Source: Rohdeia sp041398665
GTDB taxonomy: Bacteria > Planctomycetota > UBA1135 > GCA-002686595
Assembly: GCA_041398665.1 (NCBI GenBank)
Contig: JAWKUH010000008.1
Span: 1 to 64,000 of the forward strand
Length of the DNA: 64,000 nucleotides
Direction: 5' to 3'
The position numbers and the translations under genes were made by a program. This document shows positions 9,001 through 18,386 of the stretch, one piece after another (the first letter of the stretch is position 1; every line of letters begins with the position of its first letter). The notes beneath the pieces are model-generated. The model searched no databases. It saw only the letters and a program-made list of their open reading frames with translations, and had not been told where the DNA came from.

Positions 9001-10107
9001 TCACGGCTCCTCGCCGTCGATCACGCGCTGGAGGCGCTTCAGGACCTCGCGTTCGATCTGACGCACGCGCTCGCGGGTGAGACCCACGATCTTGCCGATC
9101 TCCTTGAGGGTCTTCGGCTCGGCCCCTTCGTCGAGGCCGTAACGCAGCCGCAGGATCGTCGCCTCGCGCTCGTCGATGAGCCCCATGAGGTCGTCGATCC
9201 GCTCGAGCAGGTCGGTGTGCGTGATGACGTCGTCGGGGCTCTCCGTCCGCGGGTCCTCGACGACGTCCTGGTTCGCGGTCAGTGCGTCGAGCGAGACCTG
9301 CGGTCCCATGGTCGACGTCTCGATGGTCTGGCGGAGGACGGCCCAGGTCTCTTCGGGGATGCCGAGTTCCTGCGCGACCTCGGCGATGTTGGGCGTGCGG
9401 CCGAGGCGGTACGTGAGCTCGGCGGACGTGCTCCGCCACTTCGAGATCATCTCGCTCATGTAGCCGGGCACGCGGACCGACGGCACCGTGTTCGTCAGGG
9501 CGCGGCGGATGGCCTGCTTGATCCACCACGAGCCGTAGGTGGAAAAGCGACATCCTGCGTCGGGGTCGAACTTCTCCGCAGCTTTCATCAGGCCGATGTT
9601 GCCCTCGGCGATGAGGTCCTGGAGCGAGAGGCCGCGGTCCGAGTACATCTTCGCGATGGACACGACCAGGCGCAGGTTCGCGCGGATCATGCGTTCGCGG
9701 GCCTCGAGGTCGCCTTGCTGGATGCGGCGACCCAATTCCTGCTCCTGCTCGGCGGTGAGCAGCGGGACCTCGTTGATCTCCTGGAGGTAGGTCTCCAGAC
9801 AGCGTTCGCTCGAAATGACGGCCTCCGGGGCTGGCGCGGGGAATGCGCTTGGACGGCGGCCCGTGCCTCGGACCGGCTCGGAGGGTCGTTCGGAACCTCG
9901 ATCCGACGCTCTTGAGAGCAGCCCCTCGAATCGATCGGCGGACGGTGCGGAACGTGCGCCGGTGGGGCGCCCGCTTTCGCCCGTGCCTGTGTGGGGCGTG
10001 TGGACAGATGTGGACAACTCTGCCGGTCGAGGCTCGAAATCGGCCTCGGGATCCCCTGGCGCCCCTTCGGCGGGGTTGATGGGCGCCGGAGGGAGTGTTG
10101 ATGACAT
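9001..10107 (-). CDS. RNA polymerase sigma factor, RpoD/SigA family
   Basis: A 368-residue sigma-70 protein. After a disordered, Pro-rich first 95 residues comes region 1.2 (CLETYLQEINEVPLLTAEQE), region 2 (NLRLVVSIAKMY, DLIAEGNIGLMKAAEKFD, FSTYGSWWIKQAIRRA), region 3 (RTPNIAEVAQELGI) and region 4 with helix-turn-helix (TLKEIGKIVGLTRERVRQIE). The long acidic 1.1/non-conserved region of a classical RpoD is absent, so this could be the housekeeping factor of the lineage or a group-2 paralogue. ATG 10107 is chosen as the first Met of the frame; no strong ribosome site precedes it. It stands alone, divergent from the HPr-domain gene. Confidence 0.93.
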   Translation of the reverse strand: MSSTLPPAPINPAEGAPGDPEADFEPRPAELSTSVHTPHTGTGESGRPTGARSAPSADRFEGLLSRASDRGSERPSEPVRGTGRRPSAFPAPAPEAVISSERCLETYLQEINEVPLLTAEQEQELGRRIQQGDLEARERMIRANLRLVVSIAKMYSDRGLSLQDLIAEGNIGLMKAAEKFDPDAGCRFSTYGSWWIKQAIRRALTNTVPSVRVPGYMSEMISKWRSTSAELTYRLGRTPNIAEVAQELGIPEETWAVLRQTIETSTMGPQVSLDALTANQDVVEDPRTESPDDVITHTDLLERIDDLMGLIDEREATILRLRYGLDEGAEPKTLKEIGKIVGLTRERVRQIEREVLKRLQRVIDGEEP

Positions 10108-10205
10108 GTGGGGAACGTGCGTCCGCCACGGGACGTGGACGGAGGCATCGGGGAGGTGGCGGTGTCGGCTAGACTGGCGACCACAACCGGGGCGAAGGGC
10201 TGTAG

Positions 10206-11612
10206 GTGGTCAACAAATGGCCCTTAACTTCCGCAGCGACTCCAGCTCAGGTTGCTCCCGCCGCCATGCCTGGTGACCAGCCCGCCGAGACGATTCTGCG
10301 CGAGGAGGCCTTCGCGGCGCTGCTCCTTCCCCGTGCGGCGCCCCTCCGGGGCGTGCTCGAGGCCGTTCTGACCGGCTCTTCGCCGACCCTCGGCAAGGCG
10401 GCAGCTGCCGATCTCCTCCGGGCATGTGAAGAGCTGGAGAGCTTCCTCGACGACCACGGAGCACGCTGGAATCGACGCTTTGCCCCCGTGACGGAGCTGG
10501 TGGCCGGGCTCCGCAGTTTGGCTGGCGCCTTCTTCCACCTGGCCCACGTCCAGCGTCGGTTGCCGAGCTACCGCCTGATTCCGGCCATCGACGACGATCG
10601 AAGGCAGCAGTGGGTGTCGGGTCTCGAACGCTCGATCACCTTCGTGCGCGGGGCGTGCCACCGCCTCGCTTCGACCTGTGCGGCCCACTTCGTGCGACTC
10701 GAGCAACAGGTCGCTGCGAGCGGATCGGGCACTGCCAAAGGGACCGTCACTCCGATTTCCATAGGTGGCGCGGCCGCGATCCTCGTTGCCGATGGATCCC
10801 CCAAGCTGCCTCGGACACTGCTCCACGACGAGCCCCACGACGAGGAGCAAAAGATCGCCAGGGTGGCCACGGACTACGTCGAACTCTGTGAGGAGGTTCG
10901 GCCGCTGATCCAGGCTGGCCGGACGGACCACCCCGCGGGCCCATGGGTCCGGGCCTCCTTCAGCGAGGCTCGAGCGCGCACCCTGGCCGCCCGCGTCCAC
11001 AACCTCCAGTCGGCCTACGACACCTACGTCGGGAACACGATTCTCGAGTCGCGCGACCCGAGGCTCGCCCAACTCCGAGGTCACAGCTCCCTCGCGCTCC
11101 ACCTCTTTCAGGCGGGCGTCCACCTCGTCCACTTCCGGGAGCGCTACGAAGCGGAGGACCGCGCGACCCACCTCGAGGAGGTTCTCACCTCCCTCGTAGA
11201 CCCCGACGAGCTCCACGGTGTGGTCCGCGACGACCTGGTCCTCGTCGCGTGCGACATCGTGCTCGCTGGGGAGGACGTCGCTCGTGCCCTGGTTCCCAGC
11301 TACACGCGGGTACGAGAACGGCGGATCGTGCTCGACCCGGAGACCCCCCTCCACGCGCGGCCCGCGGCCCTCGTCGTGGCCATCGTCAACCACCACGGCA
11401 CGCCGGTCGAACTCGAGATCGAGGGCGCGATCTGCAATGCGGCCTCGATCCTCGAGATCCTCATGGCCGTCGGCTCGCACCCCGGTGCCTCCCACGTCCT
11501 CTTCCGCGGCGACGAGCGGCCGCTGGCGGACATCGAGCGCCTCTTCGCCGCGCGTCTCGGAGAAGAAGGGCTCGAGAGCCTTCCACCGGAGCTGGCGTAC
11601 CTCCGGTCCTGA
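10206..11612 (+). CDS. Large protein with C-terminal HPr phosphocarrier domain
   Basis: 468 residues. The last 95 or so form an HPr-like domain: TPLHARPAALVVAIVNHH carries the phosphorylatable His at residue 383, and NAASILEILM matches the usual regulatory-Ser region of HPr. The first 370 residues are mostly helical, rich in Ala/Leu/Arg, and I do not recognise them. HPr normally is an 85-90-residue PTS phosphocarrier; fused to a long helical domain it may act as a regulatory target rather than a carrier. The GTG at 10206 has a GAAGGG element upstream; ATG 10266 (residue 21) is an alternative start. No enzyme I or EII gene is nearby. Confidence 0.8.
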   Translation: MVNKWPLTSAATPAQVAPAAMPGDQPAETILREEAFAALLLPRAAPLRGVLEAVLTGSSPTLGKAAAADLLRACEELESFLDDHGARWNRRFAPVTELVAGLRSLAGAFFHLAHVQRRLPSYRLIPAIDDDRRQQWVSGLERSITFVRGACHRLASTCAAHFVRLEQQVAASGSGTAKGTVTPISIGGAAAILVADGSPKLPRTLLHDEPHDEEQKIARVATDYVELCEEVRPLIQAGRTDHPAGPWVRASFSEARARTLAARVHNLQSAYDTYVGNTILESRDPRLAQLRGHSSLALHLFQAGVHLVHFRERYEAEDRATHLEEVLTSLVDPDELHGVVRDDLVLVACDIVLAGEDVARALVPSYTRVRERRIVLDPETPLHARPAALVVAIVNHHGTPVELEIEGAICNAASILEILMAVGSHPGASHVLFRGDERPLADIERLFAARLGEEGLESLPPELAYLRS

Positions 11613-11727
11613 CCGTCGTCCGAGTCGGCGTCGACCACCGTGCCGGCGAGGGAGGGGGGAGAACTCGAGGGGGACGAACCTCTTCGCCAGACGCCGTTCG
11701 GACGGAGGGCGTTCCGGAGTCTCTGCG

Positions 11728-12414
11728 TCAGGCTGCCGCCGGAGATGTTCCACGTGGAACACTCACGGCGAGGACGAAGCCCGCGGCAACGATCCACCAA
11801 CCTTCGACCCCACTCGACCGTGGGTCGGTAAGGGCCTGGACGGCAGCGCCCACGCGTCCTGTCGACCCGAGCAGGGCGGGGATCACCCAACAGATGGCGA
11901 GGAATGCCGGGGCGCTCCAAGCGCTCGCCCCGATCGCACGCAGCACGACTCCGCCAAGAAGCGCGACGTGGATCGGAGTTCGGACCGCAGCCACCAGGTG
12001 GGCGGCCGGGAGGCCGACGGCACCGAGAATCGGGAGGCTTCCTCCCACGCCGGCGGCGACGAGGAGGGTCACTAGTCGGGCCCGGAGTTGCCGCGATCCG
12101 CCGAGCGTTCCGTCGAATCCCTGGGAGCGCCCGAGCCACCAGATTCCCTGGGCGACGCCGGTAACCGAGCCCAGCCAGGTGAGGTCCATCAACCATCCCC
12201 CGACCTGCGAGGCCTCCGGCGGAGCGAGTCCTGCACCGATGGCCAGGGCGAGGGTCGGGTGGGAGACGAGAAGAAGGACGGCGACCGCCCAGGCGGATGG
12301 CTGTCGGAGGGTCGTTCGGGCCCAGGCTTCGGGCAGAGCCAGGAGGAGCACCACGTTCCCGACTCTAGCTGCCGGGGCCCCGCGACGTCTCGACCGTGGG
12401 GCGGGGGGCTGCAC
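11728..12414 (-). CDS. Predicted integral membrane protein between two parS sites
   Basis: 228 residues from ATG 12414, or about 208 from tandem GTG codons at 12354/12351. It is strongly hydrophobic with about five or six membrane segments (for example AWAVAVLLLVSHPTLALAIG, ARLVTLLVAAGVGG, APAFLAICWVIPALLG). I do not recognise the family. It is convergent with the HPr-domain gene and divergent from parB. The last codons (SVPRGTS) are written by a perfect parS site, so the C-terminus and the centromere share DNA. Start uncertain; no clear ribosome site at any candidate. Confidence 0.55.
   Translation of the reverse strand: MQPPAPRSRRRGAPAARVGNVVLLLALPEAWARTTLRQPSAWAVAVLLLVSHPTLALAIGAGLAPPEASQVGGWLMDLTWLGSVTGVAQGIWWLGRSQGFDGTLGGSRQLRARLVTLLVAAGVGGSLPILGAVGLPAAHLVAAVRTPIHVALLGGVVLRAIGASAWSAPAFLAICWVIPALLGSTGRVGAAVQALTDPRSSGVEGWWIVAAGFVLAVSVPRGTSPAAA
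11746..11761. promoter_or_regulatory. parS centromere-like site 1
   Basis: Perfect 16-bp palindrome TGTTCCACGTGGAACA, a two-base variant of the widespread chromosomal parS TGTTTCACGTGAAACA. It lies inside the 3' end of the membrane-protein gene, 764 bp before parB. ParB binds such sites to load and spread, placing this locus near the replication origin by general knowledge of ParABS systems. Confidence 0.9.
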
Positions 12415-12460
12415 CGGCTCCCGCCCATGGTCGGGGCACGGCGCGGCTCGCTACCCTGAA

Positions 12461-12476
12461 TGTTCCACGTGGAACA
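12461..12476. promoter_or_regulatory. parS centromere-like site 2
   Basis: Second identical copy of TGTTCCACGTGGAACA, 34 bp before the parB start and in its probable promoter/leader. ParB bound here could repress its own transcription as well as load onto the chromosome. Confidence 0.9.
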
Positions 12477-12509
12477 CTCGTCCACCGGTCTGTGCAGCAA
12501 GGAGCCTCT

Positions 12510-13499
12510 GTGGAACGTCGACTTGGTCGTGGTCTGGGATCCCTCCTCGGACGCCCCCAATCCCCTTCCGCCTCGGGAGCGGCTTTGGAGCCCGCGACAT
12601 CCGACGCGTCACGAGGTACCGGCGAGTCGGGGCCGATTCCGGCCGAGATCGCTCTCGACGAGATACGCCCCAACCCATTCCAGCCCCGATCGGTGTTCGA
12701 TCCCGAGGGTCTGCAGGAGCTCCGCGCGAGCATCCAGAACCACGGGGTGCTGCAACCGATCGTGCTGCGCCGGTCGGGTGACGGGTACGAGATCGTCTCG
12801 GGAGAGCGGCGCTGGCGTGCCTCGCGGATGGCCGGTCTCGCTGCCATTCCCGCGGTGGTCCGAGATGCCGTCTCGGACGATCAGATGCTCGAGTTGGCGC
12901 TGGTGGAGAATCTCCAGCGCCGCGACCTGGATCCCATGGAGCGGGCTCGGGGCTACCGCTCGCTCCAGGAGCGGCTCGGCCTGACCCAGGACGAGGTCGC
13001 GCGTCGTGTGGGACTCCAGCGTGCGACCGTCGCCAACCACGTCCGCCTGCTCGAACTCGAGGAACCGATCCAGGCCCTTCTCGCGGCCGGCCGCCTCTCG
13101 ATGGGGCACGCTCGAGCGCTCCTCGGCGAACCGGAGAGCGCTCGCCGGATCGAGATCGCGCGCGCGATCGAGCGGGAGGGTCTGTCCGTCCGTGAAGTCG
13201 AGCGCCTCGTGCGCGACGGTCGCGAGGCCACGTCGCCGGTCGAGCTCACCCCCGCGAGTGCTCCCGGTGGAGGATCGAAGGCGACGCAGGGCGAAGGCGA
13301 CGACGATCCGCCTCGAGCGAGCGAGCCCTGGGCTCGCGGGCTCGAAGAACGCCTCAAGCAAGCCCTCGGCACCCGAGTCGAGATCCGCAATCGCACCGAC
13401 GCCCAGGGGGCGATCAGCGGCCAGGTCGTTCTCAACTACTACGACCGTCGCCAGCTCGAGGCGCTCTGTGAACGGCTCGCGCCGTCGCGCGCGCTGTAG
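12510..13499 (+). CDS. parB: Chromosome partitioning protein ParB
   Basis: 329 residues. N-terminal RRLGRGLGSLLG is the typical ParA-contacting start. The CTPase/ParB N-domain shows IRPNPFQPR and SGERRWRASRMAG, and the helix-turn-helix is LTQDEVARRVGLQRATVANHV. A flexible linker and a dimerisation tail follow. I start at GTG 12510 because AAGGAG lies five bases upstream and the LGRGLGSLL motif follows at once; the frame opens earlier through parS but that extension reads as non-coding. No parA is adjacent, which is unusual because parA normally precedes parB. Two parS sites lie just upstream. Confidence 0.95.
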   Translation: MERRLGRGLGSLLGRPQSPSASGAALEPATSDASRGTGESGPIPAEIALDEIRPNPFQPRSVFDPEGLQELRASIQNHGVLQPIVLRRSGDGYEIVSGERRWRASRMAGLAAIPAVVRDAVSDDQMLELALVENLQRRDLDPMERARGYRSLQERLGLTQDEVARRVGLQRATVANHVRLLELEEPIQALLAAGRLSMGHARALLGEPESARRIEIARAIEREGLSVREVERLVRDGREATSPVELTPASAPGGGSKATQGEGDDDPPRASEPWARGLEERLKQALGTRVEIRNRTDAQGAISGQVVLNYYDRRQLEALCERLAPSRAL

Positions 13500-13617
13500 C
13501 AACGACGGCCAGAAGAAGGGCGCTTGGGTCCAATTTGAGATCCATTTGATCGCCCATAGAGGCGCGCCGCCCACGGGGCTCGCGCCGGCGGGCGGTCGGT
13601 GCCGGAGCTCCGACGGC

Positions 13618-13706
13618 GCCTAGGAAGTTGCATTGCGCCGTGCCGAACCGTGTGCCCTCACGGAGAGGCCCGACGTCGTGGCACGGCGCAATGCAACTTC
13701 CTAGGC
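13618..13706. repeat. 27-bp perfect inverted repeat downstream of parB
   Basis: Left arm 13618-13644 and right arm 13680-13706 are exact reverse complements (27 bp) around a 35-base loop. Arm ends contain CCTAGG. It could be the parB terminator, a structured small RNA, or a miniature inverted-repeat element. No T-run follows. A second, more classical terminator hairpin lies 40 bases further on, so this one needs another explanation. Confidence 0.8.
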
Positions 13707-13746
13707 CTGGCGCCTCGCTCCCGCCGATGGCCTCCCATCCACGCGC

Positions 13747-13784
13747 GAGGGCCCGGGTGCGACAGATGTCGCACCCGGGCCCTC
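13747..13784. terminator. Bidirectional terminator hairpin between parB and cyclophilin genes
   Basis: Perfect 17-bp stem, arms 13747-13763 and 13768-13784, loop AGAT. It lies between convergent genes. As for most hairpins in this GC-rich genome there is no clear U-tract. Confidence 0.7.
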
Positions 13785-13845
13785 GCTCTCTGCGTCGCGT
13801 GCGCGGACGGCCTCCGACCCCTCGGATTGCGCCGCGCCCGAGGCG

Positions 13846-14868
<1,023 letters not shown>

Positions 14869-15179
14869 GGAACGGGTTGGGGTGCCGACCCTTCGGGTCG
14901 AGCGGGAGGCGTGCGAACCGGCCCCTGAGCGGGGTCTCGGCGCACCAGAGCCCGACCAGTATCCACAGGTCCCGCGAGGACTCAAGCCCGCGGGCTCGGG
15001 ACCACCTTCCCCGCCGCAACCTCGCGGCCGACGGCGCCAATCCACGTCGCCCCCTGACGTACGATGTCGACCCCACGCGCCCGACCGGGCCGCGGTGGAA
15101 CACGCGGATCGAGGCACGAGCCCCTCCCGGAGGGGTCGCGGATCCAGGCGACCGCCCGTCCGCTCAACGACCGATCGAC
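14869..15179. other. Divergent intergenic region, no clear gene
   Basis: 311 bases between two divergently transcribed secreted or membrane-protein genes. It must hold both promoters. Frames crossing it give Arg/Pro/Gly-rich peptides typical of non-coding GC-rich DNA. I see no repeat or RNA gene. Confidence 0.5.
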
Positions 15180-16754
15180 ATGAAGAAGACCGACCTCCAC
15201 ACGCGTCCTCGCACCTCGCTCGTCGCGGGGCTGGCCGCCGCCGCCGGCGCCGCCCTGCTGATCGGATCGTCGGCGCTCGGGGCGCAGAACCCGGTCGCGA
15301 ACGGATCCGCAGCGACGATCCCTGCTCCCGAAGCGTCGTCGGTCGCACCGGACCAGGACGACAAGGAGAAGGAGAAGCAGCGCGAGGACGAGTTCGACCG
15401 CCTCTACAAGGACGCCCGGGGCGACTCGGCGAAGCTCTGGGAGCTCTACGACTGGTGCGAGGCCTACGGGATGCAGAAGAAGCACTCCCGGGTGCTGAAC
15501 GCGATCCTCAAGGCCGACGAGAACGACCGCCGCGCCCACGAGCTCCTCGGGCACGAGTTCTACGACGGCAAGTGGTGGGACGACCTCAAGAAGCTCGAGA
15601 AGTACCGCCTCAAGAAGGAGGAGGCGGACGCCAAGGAGAAGGGCTGGGTCAAGTACAAGGGCCGCTGGGTCGACCCGAAGGACATCCCCTACCTCGAACG
15701 CGGACTCGTCAAGGACGAGGACGGCAACTGGGTCGACAAGGAAGCCCTCGAGAAGGAGGCCGCCGGCTGGGTCAAGCAGGACCTCGAGTGGATCTCCCCC
15801 GAGGAGAAGGCGAACGTCGACAAGGGCCTGTGGAAGTGCGGGAACAGCTGGCTCTCGCTCGACGACGCCAACACGTACCACTCCGAACTCGGCCGTGAGT
15901 GGCGCATCCCGATCGGCGACTTCGCGATCCGGAGCACGCTCCCGCGCGCGACCGTCCTCGAGATCGGCAAGGACCTCCAGCGCGCGGAGCGCGACGTGGA
16001 GCGCTTCTTCGGGCGGTCGCCCGCCGGTTTCCACCTGCTGATCGTGAGCTCGACCGACCAGTACAACGGCTTCGCCGCGAGCGCCGACTCGACCGGTGCG
16101 AGCGGGATCCGCGGGGCCTTCTTCGCGGACCTCCTCGTCGACGGACGGTCGGGCCAGTTCGACGGGCTCGGAACGGCTCTGTGGGACCTCGGGGACGAGA
16201 ACGGGCCGAAATTCGGCCGCCACTTCGCGCGCTACGCCTTCGGGATCAGCGCCGTCGAGGCGCTCGACTCGAGTCCGGACGCGCGCGACGCCATCGCCCA
16301 GCAGCGCGGCATCGACGAGCGCCTGCTCGGCAAGTACTACGCCGAGAAGATGCTCCCGCCGGTCCTGCGGTTCGGCTTCGCGTCCTACTGCGACCGCTAC
16401 TTCGTCGACTCGACCGCGGGCGCGGGCGGCGACGCGCACTGGGCCCGGAAGTGGTCGGTCCAGAACATCATGTCGAAGGGCGGCCTCGACCCCCTGGCGC
16501 GGGTCCTCACCTACGGATTCGAGGGGGCGACCGACCAGGCCTCCGCGGACGCCGCGGGTCAGCTCCTGAACCAGGCCGGACTCGTCGTGTCCTTCGTCCT
16601 CGACGGCAAGTGCGAGGACGTGGACAAGGCGCACGCCGCGTTCAAGGAAGCGTTCGCCTCGGGCGACGCCGACGCGATCCAGAAGGCGTCGAAGGGACTG
16701 CTCGACGCGATCCGGAAGAACGAGACGGCCTACCGGCGCTGGGCCGAGAGCTGA
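15180..16754 (+). CDS. Secreted protein of unknown function with WVxxxGxWV-type repeats
   Basis: 524 residues from ATG 15180. A signal peptide (positive start, SLVAGLAAAAGAALLIGSSALGAQ) is followed by an acidic/lysine-rich helical part. Two related segments follow (GWVKYKGRWVDPKDIPYLERG and GWVKQDLEWISPEEKANVDKG), then a 300-residue region ending ETAYRRWAES. A possible peptidase-like fold is hinted at by RNFAR-type spacing, but I see no HExxH motif, so no enzyme function is claimed. Charged lysine-rich repeats of this kind recur in secreted proteins of planctomycete-like genomes, from memory. The upstream open frame is discarded because the signal peptide fixes the start. Confidence 0.75.
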   Translation: MKKTDLHTRPRTSLVAGLAAAAGAALLIGSSALGAQNPVANGSAATIPAPEASSVAPDQDDKEKEKQREDEFDRLYKDARGDSAKLWELYDWCEAYGMQKKHSRVLNAILKADENDRRAHELLGHEFYDGKWWDDLKKLEKYRLKKEEADAKEKGWVKYKGRWVDPKDIPYLERGLVKDEDGNWVDKEALEKEAAGWVKQDLEWISPEEKANVDKGLWKCGNSWLSLDDANTYHSELGREWRIPIGDFAIRSTLPRATVLEIGKDLQRAERDVERFFGRSPAGFHLLIVSSTDQYNGFAASADSTGASGIRGAFFADLLVDGRSGQFDGLGTALWDLGDENGPKFGRHFARYAFGISAVEALDSSPDARDAIAQQRGIDERLLGKYYAEKMLPPVLRFGFASYCDRYFVDSTAGAGGDAHWARKWSVQNIMSKGGLDPLARVLTYGFEGATDQASADAAGQLLNQAGLVVSFVLDGKCEDVDKAHAAFKEAFASGDADAIQKASKGLLDAIRKNETAYRRWAES

Positions 16755-16780
16755 TCGCGCCAGCGCGCGCGGTCGCTCCC

Positions 16781-16852
16781 CACAGCATCGCTCTCCACAG
16801 CATCGCTCTCCACAACGCAGCGGGCCGGCCACCGAGTGGTGTGCCGGCCCGC
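16781..16852. terminator. Short direct repeat and bidirectional terminator
   Basis: Two copies of CACAGCATCGCTCTC (16781-16795, 16796-16810) are followed by a hairpin: left arm 16820-16833, loop GAGT, right arm 16838-16852, with 14 pairs and one bulged T. It separates convergent genes and can terminate both. Confidence 0.65.
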
Positions 16853-16898
16853 TCGCGTTCGCGCGCACCGCCCGGAGCGGGCGGCGCGACGCGCGGGA

Positions 16899-17375
16899 TC
16901 ACCAGCGCTCGTCGCCGTAGCCGCCGCGATCGCCACCGCGATCACGTCCGCCACGACCACCGCCGCCGCCGCCACCGCCGTAGCCGCCGCGACCACCGCC
17001 GCCGCCACCGCCGTAGCCGCCGCGACCACCGCCACCGCCGCCACCGTAGCCGCCGCGACCACCGCCGCCTCCGCCGCCGCCGAAGCTGCGACCACCACCG
17101 CCACCGCCGCCGCCCGGACGGGGCGCGCGCTCGGTCGCTTCGTTCACACGGATCTGACGACCGTCGATGGTGGCGCCGTCGAGGGCTTCCATCGCCGCGA
17201 TCGCTTCGTCGTCGTTCGCGAACTCGACGAAGCCGAAGCCTCGCGAGCGTCCGGTCTCACGGTCGGTGAGGACCACCGCGTCGGTGACGGTACGTCCGTC
17301 CTGTTCGAACGCCGCGGTGAGGTCTTCGGTCGTGGTGTTCCACGACAGGTTTCCGACGAACAATTTCTTGGCCAT
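16899..17375 (-). CDS. Glycine-rich RNA-binding protein with one RRM
   Basis: 158 residues. The RRM occupies 1-80 with RNP2 LFVGNL and RNP1 RGFGFVEF. The tail is almost pure Gly/Arg/Tyr with three copies of an 11-residue RGGYGGGGGGG-like unit, an RGG box. This is the layout of the cyanobacterial/planctomycete Rbp family, often cold-induced RNA chaperones. The repeats are visible in the DNA as 33-bp units at about 16940-17090, a region liable to copy-number change. A leader of about 280 bases precedes the ATG at 17375. Confidence 0.92.
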   Translation of the reverse strand: MAKKLFVGNLSWNTTTEDLTAAFEQDGRTVTDAVVLTDRETGRSRGFGFVEFANDDEAIAAMEALDGATIDGRQIRVNEATERAPRPGGGGGGGGRSFGGGGGGGGRGGYGGGGGGGRGGYGGGGGGGRGGYGGGGGGGGRGGRDRGGDRGGYGDERW

Positions 17376-17423
17376 TTCTTCTCTTCGTGGCCCTCGCAGG
17401 AGGGCCGTGTTTCGCGATCTCTT

Positions 17424-17456
17424 CGATCGGTACTGGGGACTCTTGACTACCGATCG
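17424..17456 (-). promoter_or_regulatory. Hairpin in the leader of the RRM gene
   Basis: Nine-bp perfect arms CGATCGGTA (17424-17432) and TACCGATCG (17448-17456) with a 15-base loop, about 50 bases before the ATG of the RRM gene. It may be a 5'-UTR structure relevant to cold or autoregulation, or an operator. Function is inferred from position only. Confidence 0.35.
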
Positions 17457-17657
17457 AGGGAGACAACACGGCTCTCACGCGGCAGACGAAGGGCAGGAGC
17501 GTAGCGCCGACCCGCCCGGAAGGCATCAGGGATCATCGGATCCGAGAGGCGGGAACGCGACGGCACGGGCGGGACCGGGCCGGCGCCCACCCGGCCACCG
17601 GGGGCGTCGGCCGGCCGGGCCGCACGGGTACGATCGAGCGCTTCCGAACGGGACCCC

Positions 17658-18386
17658 GTGACCGACCTGGAGCCCACGCCCCCCCGGCCGACCTTCCGCA
17701 AGCGTGTCCGGAAAGTCGCCCGGCGCTTCGCCATCGCCACGGCGCGCTGGATCGGCCCGCCCTTCGTCTGGGCCCTGCACCGGACGTGGCGGTTCGAGGT
17801 GCGCGGCGCCGAACACCTCGCGGCCTGCGACGCCGGCGGGGGAGCGCTGCTCCTGCTCTGGCACGGTCGGATGCTCGTCGGGATGACCTACCACGCGAAC
17901 CGCGGCTACTCCGTGCTCGTCTCGCACGCGAAGGACGGCGAGATCATGCACCGCCTGCTGCGGGCGGTGGGCTACGGGACCATCCGCGGGTCGACGAGCC
18001 GGGGAGCGCCGCGTGCGCTGCGCGAGATGATCCGCGAGCTGCGGGAGGGTCGCTTCGTCGTCGTGACGCCCGACGGTCCGCGCGGTCCGCGGCACTCGAT
18101 CACGGAGGGGCTCGCGTACATGTCGAAGGCGACGGGTCTCCCGCTCCTGCCGATCGGGCTCGCCGCGGATCGCGCGTGGCAGGTCTCGAGCTGGGACGCC
18201 TTCGCGATCCCGAAGCCGTTCGCGCGCATCGCGATCCTCTACGGCGAACCGATAGCGATCGACCGACGCGCGGACGACGCGGAGATGGAGCGCTTCACGA
18301 TCGACGTGCGCGAGCGCATGCTCGCCCTCGAGGAGGAGGCGCAGGAAGCGGCCGATCGTCGCGACGACGGAGGCGGCGGGACGTGA
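17658..18386 (+). CDS. Lysophospholipid acyltransferase-like protein (DUF374)
   Basis: 242 residues. DUF374 features are LLLWHGRMLVG, GYGTIRGSTSRGAPRALREM and VVVTPDGPRGPRHSI. The family is related to late acyltransferases of lipid A synthesis; the WHGRM motif stands in the place of HX4D. It probably transfers an acyl chain to a membrane lipid precursor at the inner membrane. GTG 17658 is the only early start and the preceding bases are non-coding. Its stop overlaps the GTG of the hydrolase gene (GTGA), beginning a three-gene operon. Confidence 0.85.
   Translation: MTDLEPTPPRPTFRKRVRKVARRFAIATARWIGPPFVWALHRTWRFEVRGAEHLAACDAGGGALLLLWHGRMLVGMTYHANRGYSVLVSHAKDGEIMHRLLRAVGYGTIRGSTSRGAPRALREMIRELREGRFVVVTPDGPRGPRHSITEGLAYMSKATGLPLLPIGLAADRAWQVSSWDAFAIPKPFARIAILYGEPIAIDRRADDAEMERFTIDVRERMLALEEEAQEAADRRDDGGGGT

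Noticed and set aside
13618..13706. Insertion-sequence end
   Set aside because: No transposase gene or target duplication is visible; kept only as an inverted repeat.
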